Assembly (NCBI GenBank): GCA_934623455.1
Contig: CAKTVK010000007.1
Span: forward strand, 1 to 39,958
Source: an uncultured Eggerthellaceae bacterium
Lineage (GTDB): Bacteria > Actinomycetota > Coriobacteriia > Coriobacteriales > Eggerthellaceae
DNA length: 39,958 bases
Direction of reading: 5' to 3'
This document shows, piece after piece, positions 17,256-26,483 of this stretch (positions are counted from its first letter, which is position 1; each line of letters opens with the position of its first letter). The notes beneath the pieces are model-generated. The model did no database searches. It saw only the letters and a program-made list of their open reading frames with translations, and was not told the DNA's origin. The position numbers were made by a program, and so were the translations under genes.

Positions 17256-18350
17256 ATGGGGTTTTTTTCGCGTGTAGAAAATAAAATGGAAGACACCATT
17301 GAAGGTGCCGCCGACAGAATGGTCAGCGCACCTATTTCCCCTGTTCAGATAGCTAAACAATGCGAAAAGCAAATGAAGCGGAACAAGATGGTAGGCGCCG
17401 GCAAGCAGATTGCCCCCACCCTGTACACCGTTTTGGTCAACGAAGACGATGACCATCGCCTGTTTGGGTACTACCCCACGCTGGCGGGCGAAACGGAAAC
17501 GTACCTTGTTGCGCGCGCTCACGACACGGGTTTGTCGCTTGACGGAAAGCCGCTCGTGCGCTTCATTGCCGACCCCGCGCTCAAGCACGGCAAGTTCGAC
17601 GTTATTGCCGAATGCGTGGCCTCGCCCATCGTCTCTCGCCTGCGCGACGAAGAAATGGCGCGTTACGGATTCGAAGGTCACGGCGCGCGTGCAGGACGCG
17701 AAAACCCTGCTCAGATGCAGCATATCGACCACTCTCGTCGTGCTCCGCAGCCCTACGAGGCCGACCCTTACGACACGTATGACGAATATGACGAATATGA
17801 CGAATACGACGAATACAACAGCTTCAACGACTACACCACCCGCGACGCCAACAGCAACGCAGGCGCTAACGACTACGACGACTACCCGGGCGAAGACGGC
17901 TACGAGCAGTTCTCCCTTGACAGCAGCGCACCGCAAGGCCGCGCAGCAGGCGGAGCAGCAGGTGCCGCAGCCGGAGCAGCCGCAGCCGGAGTCGCCCCGG
18001 CAGGCGCAGCCGGAGCAGCAGCCGGCGCACGCCCCCACATGGACCTTCCCCAGGCGCAACCGTTGCGCGCCACGCTCACCGAGCGCATCACGGGCAAGCG
18101 TTTCACCCTGAGCGCCTCGAACGTCAAGCTCGGCCGCGAAACCGACAACGACATTGTTATTGTCGACATGGGCGCCAGCCGCTACCACGCAACCATCGCG
18201 CGCGGCCGCGACTGCTGGGTCATTACCGACCAGAACTCCACGAACGGCACGCTGGTGAACGGCCGCGAGATCACTTCTGCGCCCCTGCGCGACGGCGACA
18301 CCATCACCATTGGCACCACGGAATACGTTTTCGCGCAGCAACAAAGGTAA
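17256..18350 (+). CDS. FhaA-like protein: DUF3662 plus FHA domain
   Basis: 364 residues; ATG preceded by AAAGGAG. Residues 1 to about 130 form a DUF3662/FhaA N-terminal domain (MGFFSRVENKMEDTIEGAADR, then ISPVQIAKQCEKQMKRNKMVG, and PTLYTVLVNEDD). The middle is low complexity: a run of DEY repeats near 175-190 and an Ala/Gly stretch near 225-262. The last about 90 residues are an FHA phosphothreonine-binding domain with VKLGRETDNDIVI, SRYHATI and NSTNGTLVNG. In actinobacteria FhaA is a substrate and reader of PASTA kinases and helps control peptidoglycan synthesis. It is the first gene of the kinase/phosphatase operon. The start fits the family exactly. Confidence 0.92.
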   Translation: MGFFSRVENKMEDTIEGAADRMVSAPISPVQIAKQCEKQMKRNKMVGAGKQIAPTLYTVLVNEDDDHRLFGYYPTLAGETETYLVARAHDTGLSLDGKPLVRFIADPALKHGKFDVIAECVASPIVSRLRDEEMARYGFEGHGARAGRENPAQMQHIDHSRRAPQPYEADPYDTYDEYDEYDEYDEYNSFNDYTTRDANSNAGANDYDDYPGEDGYEQFSLDSSAPQGRAAGGAAGAAAGAAAAGVAPAGAAGAAAGARPHMDLPQAQPLRATLTERITGKRFTLSASNVKLGRETDNDIVIVDMGASRYHATIARGRDCWVITDQNSTNGTLVNGREITSAPLRDGDTITIGTTEYVFAQQQR

Positions 18351-18362
18351 GAAGGGCCGCCC

Positions 18363-18776
18363 ATGATTGATGTGGTCTTGTTCGCAGGACGTATTCTGCT
18401 GGTCGCGTTTTTGTACATCTTCCTGTTCGCCATTATGAAAACGGGAATCGGCCTGGTGCGCGGGCAGCGGCGCAAAGAGCGCAGCTGGTCGCTTACGGTC
18501 GAGCGCGGCCCCAAAGAGCTCATGGGCGTGCCCATTCCCGTGAAAAAACCCATCACCGTCGGCCGCAGCCCCGAAGCGGACATCGTTATCGGGTCGGGCT
18601 ACGTATCCAGCATGCACGCGAAGTTTTCCCTGATGGGAAACAACCTTTTCGTAGAAGACTTGAACTCGGCGAATGGAACGCTTGTCAATCGCAAGCCCAT
18701 TTCCAATGCCGTTTCCCTGAAAAACAACGACGTGGTGAACACCGGCGACGTCGCGTTTCGCGTTAGGTTCGAATAA
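18363..18776 (+). CDS. FhaB-like membrane FHA protein
   Basis: 137 residues, 12 bp after the FhaA-like gene. One N-terminal membrane segment (LLVAFLYIFLFAIM) is followed by a short basic linker and an FHA domain with ITVGRSPEADIVI, GYVSSMHAKF and LNSANGTLVN. The conserved R, S, H and N residues of the phosphothreonine pocket are all present. The product is equivalent to FhaB/FipA of mycobacteria, a membrane adaptor recognised by PknB-type kinases and linked to division. Its stop TAA overlaps the next ATG by one base, so it is translationally coupled to the phosphatase. Confidence 0.9.
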   Translation: MIDVVLFAGRILLVAFLYIFLFAIMKTGIGLVRGQRRKERSWSLTVERGPKELMGVPIPVKKPITVGRSPEADIVIGSGYVSSMHAKFSLMGNNLFVEDLNSANGTLVNRKPISNAVSLKNNDVVNTGDVAFRVRFE

Positions 18777-19945
18777 TGTCCCACGCAACCATCCCCTTGA
18801 ACGAACGACACAGCAGCACCATTCCCGCGTACGGCGCGCGCACCGACGTAGGTCGCATGCGCGATCACAACGAGGACAATTACGTGGCAGCGCCGCCACT
18901 GTACGCCGTAGCCGATGGCATGGGCGGACACGAAGCCGGCGAAGTGGCATCGAAAATTGCCGTGACCGTACTTGAACAGCAAGCGCCCACCACGTTGGAC
19001 GCCAACGCACTGTCCAACGCCGTGGTCACCGCCAACTACGCCATCATGCGCGCGGTGGAAGACGGTCATGGCGCCGAAGGCATGGGCTGCACGCTCACCG
19101 CCGCTATGGTCAAGGGAGAGCGCCTGCTAATTGCGCAGGTGGGCGACTCGCGCGCCTATCTTTTGCACCAAAGCCACTTGCAGCAGATCACGCGCGACCA
19201 CTCGCTTATGTCGCTGCTTATCGAAACGGGCCAGATCACGCCGGAAGAAGCGGAAACGCACCCGCAGCGCTCGGTTATCACGCGCGCGCTGGGCGGCAGC
19301 ATTGATACCGTGCCCGACATTTACGAGCTGAACGTTTCCGCAGGTGATCGCCTGCTTTTGTGCTCCGATGGCCTGTCGAACATGGTAAGCGAAGACGACT
19401 TGACCGAAATCCTTACGCGCTTTCGCGACCCGCAGCGCTGTGCAAACCAGCTGATCAAGCGCGCAAACATGAACGGCGGCAACGACAACATTACCGCCGT
19501 GGTGGTAGACATTGAAGGCAACGTGCCCGAGCAAATCCGCAAGCACAGCCGCAAGTCGCGCTTCACCGTGGGCATTGTGGCGTTTTTGCTGCTGGCCGTT
19601 TTGGGCGGCGCGTGCTTTGGCGTGTACCACTGGATGACGACCTCGGCGTACCTGGCGGAAAGCAACGGCCATGTGGCCATTTACCAGGGCGTTGCCGGCG
19701 GCTTCTTTGGCATAAACAACAGCGAGCTAGTGGAAGAAACCACCATCAACGTGGATGAGCTGAACGCCGGCTTGGCGCAACGCTTGCGCGGCGATGGCGT
19801 GAAGGCCGACAACCTGGACGAAGCACGTCGCCTGGCGCAGGAATACGCGGAAGACGCCGCACGTAACAAGAACGTTTCCGCAGGTGGCGAAGATGTCAGC
19901 AACGCCGACGCCGCCAGCACCACAACAACCGGAAGCGAGGCGTAG
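18776..19945 (+). CDS. PP2C-family Ser/Thr protein phosphatase, PstP/PrpC-like
   Basis: 389 residues. The start overlaps the preceding stop (TAATG). The catalytic domain (about 15-250) has the PP2C metal-binding motifs: DVGRMRDHNEDN, VADGMGGHEAGE, QVGDSRAYL, RDHSLMSLL, LLLCSDGLSNMV, and GGNDNITAVVVD. A membrane segment near residues 262-285 (VGIVAFLLLAVLGGACFGVYHW) and an extracellular tail of about 100 residues with acidic Asn/Asp-rich ends follow, as in actinobacterial PstP. It removes phosphate from PASTA-kinase substrates and from the kinase itself. Its place between the FHA genes and the RodA-PBP/kinase genes supports this role. Confidence 0.93.
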   Translation: MSHATIPLNERHSSTIPAYGARTDVGRMRDHNEDNYVAAPPLYAVADGMGGHEAGEVASKIAVTVLEQQAPTTLDANALSNAVVTANYAIMRAVEDGHGAEGMGCTLTAAMVKGERLLIAQVGDSRAYLLHQSHLQQITRDHSLMSLLIETGQITPEEAETHPQRSVITRALGGSIDTVPDIYELNVSAGDRLLLCSDGLSNMVSEDDLTEILTRFRDPQRCANQLIKRANMNGGNDNITAVVVDIEGNVPEQIRKHSRKSRFTVGIVAFLLLAVLGGACFGVYHWMTTSAYLAESNGHVAIYQGVAGGFFGINNSELVEETTINVDELNAGLAQRLRGDGVKADNLDEARRLAQEYAEDAARNKNVSAGGEDVSNADAASTTTTGSEA

Positions 19946-19953
19946 AAAACCCC

Positions 19954-22710
19954 ATGTCAAGAAGAGCAACAGAACTGTTTTTGCTCTGCGCGGCAGCACC
20001 CATCATCGTGCTGCTGTTCATCATGCTTGCCATCACTCAGGGCCAGCAAGTGGGGCTTTCTGCCATTTCCGTTCCCCTTATCATGTTTGGGCTGTTCATT
20101 GTGGCGCACCTTGCCGTGCGCAAACTTGCCCCCAGCGCCGACCCTGCGCTGCTACCCATCACGTTTGCGCTCACGGGCGTTGGCATGGCGTTCATCACGC
20201 GCATCAACCCCAGCATGGCCAGCCAGCAACTCATGTGGCTCGCACTGGGCGTGGCGGCGTTCATTGCCGTGCTCATCTTCGTAAAAAGCATTGATGAACT
20301 GGCAAAATACAAATATGTCATGGCGGTCATCGGCTTCGCATTGCTGCTATCGCCCCTGCTGCCCGTTATTGGCACCGAAAGCTACGGCAGCCGCATTTGG
20401 CTCACGTTCGGACCGTTCAGCTTCCAGCCGGGCGAAATCGCGAAAATCGTCATCGTGCTGTTCCTGGCGGGCTACCTTGCCAGCAACCGCGAAATGCTCT
20501 CGGTGTTCACGTGGCGCGTGGGACCTTTCGAGCTGCCCGACGTGCGCACGCTGCTGCCTCTGCTGTTCATGTGGGCAGTTGCCGTGGTCATTGTGGTGTT
20601 CGAGAAGGACCTGGGCAGCGCGCTGGTGTTCTTCTTCGTGTTCATTGCCATGCTGTATTTCGCCAGCGGACGAAAGTTTTACCTGGTCATAAGCTTGCTT
20701 TTGGCAAGTCTTGCCGCGGTGGCGCTGTACTTTTTGTTCTCGCACGTGCAAGTGCGCGTGCAAACGTGGCTTGACCCCTTCGCCGACGCGCAAAACACCG
20801 GCTACCAGCTGGTGCAAACCCTGTATTCCCTGGCAGATGGCGGGCTGTTCGGCACGGGAATTGGCGAAGGCCTGTCCACGCTTATCCCCGTGGTGGAAAG
20901 CGACTTCATTTTCGCGTGCATCGGCGAAGAAACCGGCCTTCTGGGCGCGGCGGCGCTGCTGCTGCTGTACCTGAGCTTTGCCATTCGCGGCTTTGCCACG
21001 GCGGCGCGCGCGAAAAGCGACGTGAGCTCGTTTGTAGCGGCGGGTCTGACCACCATCATCGTACTGCAGGCGTTCATCATCGTAGGCGGCGTGACAAAGC
21101 TTATCCCGCTTACAGGCCTGACCCTTCCCCTGGTAAGCAAGGGCGGATCTTCGCTGCTCATGGCGTTTATCTGCGTTGCGCTGCTCATGCGCTGCGGCGA
21201 TGAAGGCACCAGCCTGGACGAAGAAATCACCTCGGCCACCACCATCATTAGCCCCAACAACGCGTTGGGCCGCTTCCAGCTGGGCAAACGCCTGACCAGC
21301 GGCATGTGCGTGTTCGCCGTGATGTTCGCGCTGCTGGTGGGCAACCTGACCAGCATCATGGTTGTTAAAGCCGACGACTATAAAGCCATGCCGGCGAACA
21401 ACCACACCATTTTGAATAACGCGAAGATTCAGCGCGGCTCCATTTCTACGAGCGATGGCGTGATTTTGGCACAAAGCACCGCCAACGAAGACGGCACGTA
21501 CACGCGCGAGTACCCGCAGGGAACAACCGCCGCGCACGTGGTGGGATACTTCTCCGAAACGTACGGTTCCAGCGGCATCGAGTCGTCGCAAAACGATGTG
21601 TTGACCGGCAAGAAAAGCTTTGCCACCTGGAACGATGCGCTTGCTGCCGTCACCGGCTCGGGCACCGCGGGAAACGACATAACGCTCACGCTGAACTCCG
21701 AAATCCAGAAAGCCGCCGAGCAAGCACTTTCCGGCTACACGGGCGCCTGCGTGGTCATGAACCCGAAAACGGGCGCGGTGCTGGGCATGGCGTCTTCGCC
21801 CACCTACGATGCATCCAACCCGGACCAGGCACTTTCTTCCACTGATGGCAACATGTCGGTATATAACCGCGCAACCCAAGCTCTGTACGCGCCGGGCTCC
21901 ACGTTCAAAATGGTAACGCTCACCAGCGCGCTGGAAACGGGCACGGCAAGCGAAGACACCACGTATAGCGCCCCCGGCTCCATGGATATTGGCAACGCGC
22001 CGGTCAGGAACTTCGCAAGCACCGATTACGGAACCATTACGCTGGCACGCGCAACCGAAGTTTCCTCGAACACCGTATATGGCCAGCTGGGCGTTCAACT
22101 GGGCGCGAACACGCTGGTAAGCAGCGCCGACAAGTTCGGCTTCGATACCAGCATCGACTTTGACCTTCCCCTGGTCACGTCGCTCATGGCAGACCCCAAC
22201 GACATGACCACGTGGGAAACCGCCTGGGCAGCCGCAGGCGAGCCCGTGGGTGAAACTTCGGCCACGCACAAAAGCGCCGCCGGCCCGCAAGCTACCGTGC
22301 TGCAAATGGCGCTGGTGGGCTGCGGCATTGCCAATGACGGCGTAATACAGCAGCCGTACCTGGTGGATAGCATATATAATGCCAACGGAGAGAGAAGTTA
22401 CACCACTTCGCCGTCGAAACTGCTCAAAGCAACCGATGCCGCCACCGCACAGCGCGTGCGCACTGTTTTGGAAGGCGTGGTAAACAACGGCACCGGCCAG
22501 GCAGCCGCCGTATCGGGTGTGCAGATTGCGGGCAAAACGGGCACGGCGGAGCTCAACGATGGCAACAATTATTGGTTTGTGGGCATGGGTCCCTCCGATG
22601 ACGCAAGCGTGGTAGTCGCGATTGTCATTGAGAAGGGCGAAAGCGGTATTGCCACAAGCCGCGCGAAAAACATTTTGGAAACCGCATTGCGTGTTCAGGG
22701 TAATTTGTAA
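19954..22710 (+). CDS. RodA/FtsW glycosyltransferase fused to a class B penicillin-binding protein
   Basis: 918 residues. Residues 1 to about 425 are a SEDS polymerase with ten or more membrane segments: TESYGSRIWLTFGPFSFQPGEIAK, FEKDLGSALVFF, then a GIGEGLSTLIPVVESDFIFA loop and PLVSKGGSSLL, all typical of RodA/FtsW. A further membrane segment (about 448-470) anchors a class B PBP. The transpeptidase motifs are intact: SxxK as STFK at 649-652, SxN as SSN at 704-706, and KTGTAE starting at K861. In most actinobacteria rodA and pbpA are separate neighbours between pstP and pknB; here one frame carries both, with no stop or frameshift visible. It should polymerise lipid II and cross-link it in one polypeptide. 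It starts 8 bp after the phosphatase gene. Confidence 0.93.
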   Translation: MSRRATELFLLCAAAPIIVLLFIMLAITQGQQVGLSAISVPLIMFGLFIVAHLAVRKLAPSADPALLPITFALTGVGMAFITRINPSMASQQLMWLALGVAAFIAVLIFVKSIDELAKYKYVMAVIGFALLLSPLLPVIGTESYGSRIWLTFGPFSFQPGEIAKIVIVLFLAGYLASNREMLSVFTWRVGPFELPDVRTLLPLLFMWAVAVVIVVFEKDLGSALVFFFVFIAMLYFASGRKFYLVISLLLASLAAVALYFLFSHVQVRVQTWLDPFADAQNTGYQLVQTLYSLADGGLFGTGIGEGLSTLIPVVESDFIFACIGEETGLLGAAALLLLYLSFAIRGFATAARAKSDVSSFVAAGLTTIIVLQAFIIVGGVTKLIPLTGLTLPLVSKGGSSLLMAFICVALLMRCGDEGTSLDEEITSATTIISPNNALGRFQLGKRLTSGMCVFAVMFALLVGNLTSIMVVKADDYKAMPANNHTILNNAKIQRGSISTSDGVILAQSTANEDGTYTREYPQGTTAAHVVGYFSETYGSSGIESSQNDVLTGKKSFATWNDALAAVTGSGTAGNDITLTLNSEIQKAAEQALSGYTGACVVMNPKTGAVLGMASSPTYDASNPDQALSSTDGNMSVYNRATQALYAPGSTFKMVTLTSALETGTASEDTTYSAPGSMDIGNAPVRNFASTDYGTITLARATEVSSNTVYGQLGVQLGANTLVSSADKFGFDTSIDFDLPLVTSLMADPNDMTTWETAWAAAGEPVGETSATHKSAAGPQATVLQMALVGCGIANDGVIQQPYLVDSIYNANGERSYTTSPSKLLKATDAATAQRVRTVLEGVVNNGTGQAAAVSGVQIAGKTGTAELNDGNNYWFVGMGPSDDASVVVAIVIEKGESGIATSRAKNILETALRVQGNL

Positions 22711-22753
22711 GAGGATATAGGGATAACGGCAAAAAGCCTTAAGGAGCAAAGAA

Positions 22754-24757
22754 ATGGCTGGCGATTTCGTAGGACGGGTCTTTAGCGACCGCTATAAAAT
22801 TACAGAACGCATTGGCGTGGGAGGCATGGCGGAAGTCTACCGTGCCCAAGATACTGTGTTGGGACGCACCGTTGCCGTAAAGGTAATGCTGCCCCAGTAT
22901 GCGGAAAGCCCCGATTTCACCCAGCGTTTCAAGCAAGAAGCCGCTGCTGCTGCCAACCTGCAGAGCCCCTACATTGTAAACATCTACGACTGGGGCAACG
23001 ATAACGGCACGTACTACATTGTAATGGAGCTCATTCGCGGCACCGACCTGAAGACCGGCATCAAGGCGCGCGGCGCGCTCAACCAGCGCAAAGTTGCCGA
23101 AATCGGTTCGCAGGTGTGCTCGGCGCTCAACGTTGCCCACAACCAGGACCTAATTCACCGCGACATCAAGCCGCAAAACATCATGGTGCAGCCCGATGGC
23201 AACATCAAAGTCATGGACTTCGGCATTGCCCACGCGAAAAACTCCGTGAAAACCCAAACGTCCAGCGTTTTGGGCACGGCGCACTACATCTCCCCCGAGC
23301 AAGCGCAAGGCAAGGAACTTGACGCCGCCAGCGACATTTACTCGCTGGGCATTGTGCTGTTCGAAGCAGCCACTGGTCAGCTGCCCTTCGATGGCCCCGA
23401 TGCCATTAGCGTGGCAATGAAGCAGGTCAACGAGCTGCCGCCCTACCCCAGCGACTTCAATCCCAATATTGACCCCGTGCTTGAAGAAATCATCATGAAG
23501 GCACTGGAGAAAAACCCGCGCGACCGCTTCTCAAGCGCGCAGGAAATGCGTGCCGCTCTGAACGATTACTTGGCGGGACGCACGCCCAGCTTCTCTAGAA
23601 ACGTGTCTTCATCTGCGAAAACAGCTTATCTGGGCAACGGCGTGCAAGCAGGACCCGCAGGAGCCACTATGGTGTTGCCGGGTGGCGCTGCTGCGCAAAA
23701 CGGCAGCTACGCAGGACGCGGCCCGCTGGACAAAACCGCCATGCTGCCCGCATCCGAGAGCGCCGTTATGGGTGCCGGGTCGGCAGGCGGGGCAGCATCG
23801 AACCGCAGCTATCGCCACAACAACGCCCTTGACGAAGAGCCGAAGGGCGGTGTTTCACGCCGCGCCGTGGTGGGCGGCATTATTGCCGTGATCGTTGTTG
23901 CGCTGCTTGCTTTCGGCGGCTTCAAGCTGTTCGGCTCAAGCAGCGGCGAGGAAATCGAAGTACCTAACGTAGTGGGCATGACATCGCGCGAAGCAACGGC
24001 AGCGCTTAAAGCTGCTGGCTTTGAGCTGGGCACCACCGATAAATCCTACGATGCCGATGCAAAAGACGGCGAAGTGATCAAGCAGAACCCAGTCGCAAAG
24101 TCAAAAGCCGCAAAGGGCTCTAAGGTCAACATCACCGTTTCCCTGGGCGCCGAGCAAGTTGTGGTGCCCAGCCTGGACAATATGACCGCCAAGGAGGCTC
24201 AGGATGCCCTGACTAAGGCGGGCCTGGTTGCACGCGCGGGTACCGCCGAGTATTCCGCCGACGTTGACGTGAACCACGTTATCAAGCAGTCCCCTGTTGC
24301 CGGCGAAACGGTAACGAAGGGCGACACCGTTGAGTACATCTTGTCGCTGGGCGCCGAAAACGTGACTGTTCCCAGCGTGGTAGGTTACTCGCAAAGCGGT
24401 GCGGAATCGGCGCTTTCTGCAGCTGGTTTCAGTGTGAACGTAAAAACGCAGCACAGCAGCTCGGTCTCCGAGGGGCTGGTTATCAGCCAAAGCCCGAATG
24501 GCGGCAAGCTTGAGAAGGGTGAGACCGTCACTATTGTGGTAAGCTTGGGCGAAGACCCTGCGACCGCCGAAGTTGACATCCCCAATGTGGTGGGCAAAAC
24601 GCTCAGCCAGGCGAAAAGCGCCCTGAGCGCCGCCGGGTTCAACGTTTCCGTAAGCGGCCAGGAAGATGACTCAGCAAGGGTTGCTTCTCAATCGCAAACG
24701 GGAACAGCTGCAAAGGGCACGACCATTACGCTTACCCTTGAGCAGAAACAATCGTAG
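22754..24757 (+). CDS. Ser/Thr protein kinase with four PASTA domains, PknB/StkP-like
   Basis: 667 residues; ATG preceded by AAGGAG. The kinase domain (about 14-270) is complete: Gly-rich loop GVGGMAEVYRA, catalytic Lys43 in VAVKV, HRDIKPQN with Asp137, DFG at 155-157, and the activation loop TQTSSVLGTAHYISPEQA with phosphorylatable Thr/Ser. A juxtamembrane linker (about 275-370) leads to one membrane helix (VGGIIAVIVVALLAFGGF, about 374-395). Four PASTA domains follow outside the cell, each with a (V/I)P-S/N-V-x-G or similar start and an SQSP/KQNP-type turn. The last domain ends at the C-terminus. The kinase senses wall fragments or lipid II and phosphorylates wall and division proteins. Its partner phosphatase and FHA readers lie upstream in the same operon. 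Confidence 0.94.
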   Translation: MAGDFVGRVFSDRYKITERIGVGGMAEVYRAQDTVLGRTVAVKVMLPQYAESPDFTQRFKQEAAAAANLQSPYIVNIYDWGNDNGTYYIVMELIRGTDLKTGIKARGALNQRKVAEIGSQVCSALNVAHNQDLIHRDIKPQNIMVQPDGNIKVMDFGIAHAKNSVKTQTSSVLGTAHYISPEQAQGKELDAASDIYSLGIVLFEAATGQLPFDGPDAISVAMKQVNELPPYPSDFNPNIDPVLEEIIMKALEKNPRDRFSSAQEMRAALNDYLAGRTPSFSRNVSSSAKTAYLGNGVQAGPAGATMVLPGGAAAQNGSYAGRGPLDKTAMLPASESAVMGAGSAGGAASNRSYRHNNALDEEPKGGVSRRAVVGGIIAVIVVALLAFGGFKLFGSSSGEEIEVPNVVGMTSREATAALKAAGFELGTTDKSYDADAKDGEVIKQNPVAKSKAAKGSKVNITVSLGAEQVVVPSLDNMTAKEAQDALTKAGLVARAGTAEYSADVDVNHVIKQSPVAGETVTKGDTVEYILSLGAENVTVPSVVGYSQSGAESALSAAGFSVNVKTQHSSSVSEGLVISQSPNGGKLEKGETVTIVVSLGEDPATAEVDIPNVVGKTLSQAKSALSAAGFNVSVSGQEDDSARVASQSQTGTAAKGTTITLTLEQKQS

Positions 24758-24780
24758 CGACCGTATAGAGGAGTATGCAC

Positions 24781-26169
24781 GTGCAGGAACGCGAGAAGTT
24801 CGGGAGCCGACTGGGCTTCATCCTTATCAGCGCAGGATGCGCAATCGGCTTGGGCAACGTTTGGCGTTTCCCGTACATCACCGGAGAATATGGTGGCGGC
24901 GCGTTCGTGCTGCTGTACCTGATTTTCCTGGTTATCCTGGGCCTTCCTATTATGGCCATGGAATTCGCCGTGGGCCGCGGCAGTCAAAAAGGCATTGCGA
25001 AGGCCTTCGACGCGCTGGAGCCGGAAGGGTCGAAGTGGCACATCTATAAGTGGATTGCCATTGCGGGCAATGCGCTGCTTATGATGTTTTACACCGTTGT
25101 TGCCGGCTGGTTCTTAAACTATGCTGTGAAAACAGCAGCGGGCCAGTTCGTGGGCGTAACCGCCGAAAGCAGTGCCGCCACGTTCACCGCCATGCTAGGC
25201 AACCCCGGCGAGCTGATTTTATGGTGCTTCGTGGTAATCATCATTGGCGCCGTGGTGTGCAGCTTGGGCGTGCGCAAGGGCGTTGAAAACGTCACGCGCT
25301 TCATGATGGTGGGCTTGTTCGCGCTCATTTTGATTTTGGTCGTACGTGCCGTTACGCTGGGCGAAGGCGCTCTGGAAGGCATTGCGTTCTATCTGAAGCC
25401 CGACTTCTCCAAGATTTTCTGCGACCCCGCAACGGCGGCGGACGCCATTTACGCCGCCATGGGCCAAAGCTTTTTCACGCTCTCCATTGGCATGGGCTCC
25501 ATGGCCATTTTCGGCAGCTATATTGGCAGGGACCGCAGCCTTTTTGGCGAGGCAACCACCATCGGCATTCTTGACACCGCTGTAGCACTGCTTGCCGGCC
25601 TGATCATCTTCCCGGCCTGCTTCGCATTCGGCGTTGAGCCGGGTTCGGGTGCTGGTCTGGCGTTCATCACGCTGCCCAACATCTTTGAGCAAATGCCGCT
25701 TGGCCAGCTGTGGGGCACGCTGTTCTTCCTGTTCATGTCGTTTGCGGCGCTTTCGACCGTTATCGCCGTGTTCGAGAACCTTATTGCGTTTGGCATGGAC
25801 CAGTGGGGTTGGAGCCGCAAGAAGAGCTCCATTGTGACGTGCGTGGGCATGCTGGTTTTGGCGCTGCCGGCCATTTTTGGCATGAACCCCGAACTGGGCA
25901 CGTACCTGCCCATTGGTGGCACGGTTGACGGCCTTGAGGACTTCATTGTATCAAACAACATTTTGCCCATTGGCTCGCTTGTCTTCATTGGGTTCTGCGT
26001 GAGCAAAAAGGGCTGGGGCTGGAAAAACTTCCTGGAGGAGGCGAACAGCGGCGACGGCCTGAAGTTCCCCACCTGGCTGTATAACTGGATGCGCTTTGGC
26101 GTGCCCGTGCTGATCATCGTTATTCTGGTGGCGGGCTGGATCCCCATCATCCAAGGCCTCATCAGCTAA
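24781..26169 (+). CDS. NSS-family sodium-dependent symporter
   Basis: 462 residues from GTG 24781. The in-frame ATG at 24775 is only one base after AGGAG, whereas the GTG is 7 nt from it, so GTG is the better start. About eleven to twelve membrane segments are visible. The first has the neurotransmitter:sodium symporter signature: LGFILISAGCAIGLGNVWRF, then PYITGEYGGGAF with the unwound G-N-x-W-R-F-P-Y site. Bacterial relatives (MhsT, TnaT) import hydrophobic amino acids with sodium; the substrate here is not known. It lies 23 bp after the kinase gene, with no terminator between, so it is probably co-transcribed with the wall-signalling operon. That operon ends at the terminator at 26208. Confidence 0.9.
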   Translation: MQEREKFGSRLGFILISAGCAIGLGNVWRFPYITGEYGGGAFVLLYLIFLVILGLPIMAMEFAVGRGSQKGIAKAFDALEPEGSKWHIYKWIAIAGNALLMMFYTVVAGWFLNYAVKTAAGQFVGVTAESSAATFTAMLGNPGELILWCFVVIIIGAVVCSLGVRKGVENVTRFMMVGLFALILILVVRAVTLGEGALEGIAFYLKPDFSKIFCDPATAADAIYAAMGQSFFTLSIGMGSMAIFGSYIGRDRSLFGEATTIGILDTAVALLAGLIIFPACFAFGVEPGSGAGLAFITLPNIFEQMPLGQLWGTLFFLFMSFAALSTVIAVFENLIAFGMDQWGWSRKKSSIVTCVGMLVLALPAIFGMNPELGTYLPIGGTVDGLEDFIVSNNILPIGSLVFIGFCVSKKGWGWKNFLEEANSGDGLKFPTWLYNWMRFGVPVLIIVILVAGWIPIIQGLIS

Positions 26170-26170
26170 T

Positions 26171-26199
26171 TTGTTGACAAATTACCCCACCTTTTGTCA
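26171..26199. repeat. 29-bp 3'-UTR repeat, symporter copy
   Basis: Begins one base after the symporter TAA. The sequence starts TTGTTGACAAATTACCCC and ends TTTTGTCA. The same 29 bases occur, in opposite genome orientation, directly after the lysS stop (35467-35495). Within it TGACAAA and TTTGTCA can pair. Confidence 0.9.
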
Positions 26200-26207
26200 G
26201 CATTTCG

Positions 26208-26239
26208 CGCCTTCCCTTTGTCCAAGGGGAAGGCGTTTT
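26208..26239 (+). terminator. Intrinsic terminator of the envelope-signalling operon
   Basis: CGCCTTCCC and GGGAAGGCG pair perfectly (9 bp, 10-nt loop) and are followed by TTTT. It lies 38 nt after the symporter stop. Confidence 0.85.
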
Positions 26240-26299
26240 GTTGCATGCGAAGATGCGCGGCAAACGGCGTGCGGCGGGTGCGGCGGGTGCGGCAAGCGC

Positions 26300-26330
26300 C
26301 ATGCGGGCGCGGCAAGCCGACGCCCGCATG
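26300..26330. repeat. Inverted repeat CATGCGGGCG / CGCCCGCATG
   Basis: Perfect 10-bp arms with an 11-nt loop, in the gap before the ABC exporter gene. No T-run follows. The rest of 26240-26483 has no gene; CATAAT near 26439 may be a -10 box. Confidence 0.5.
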
Positions 26331-26483
26331 CGTTTCTGGCGCGTACCTTCTTCGTGCGATTGTTTGAAGACGAAGTGTCAACTTAGCAACAACGCTCCAA
26401 GCTGCGTAAACGGCGGCGTGGTTTTCGCATACCATTGCACATAATGCACTGTTTGCATCGCTTATTTTGGGAAGAAGAATCGC

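Noticed and set aside
20347..22749. An 800-codon minus-strand frame opposite the RodA-PBP gene
   Set aside because: Shadow of a strongly supported gene with intact catalytic motifs; no domain on the antisense side.
24775..24780. ATG start for the symporter
   Set aside because: Only one base separates it from AGGAG; GTG at 24781 has proper spacing.
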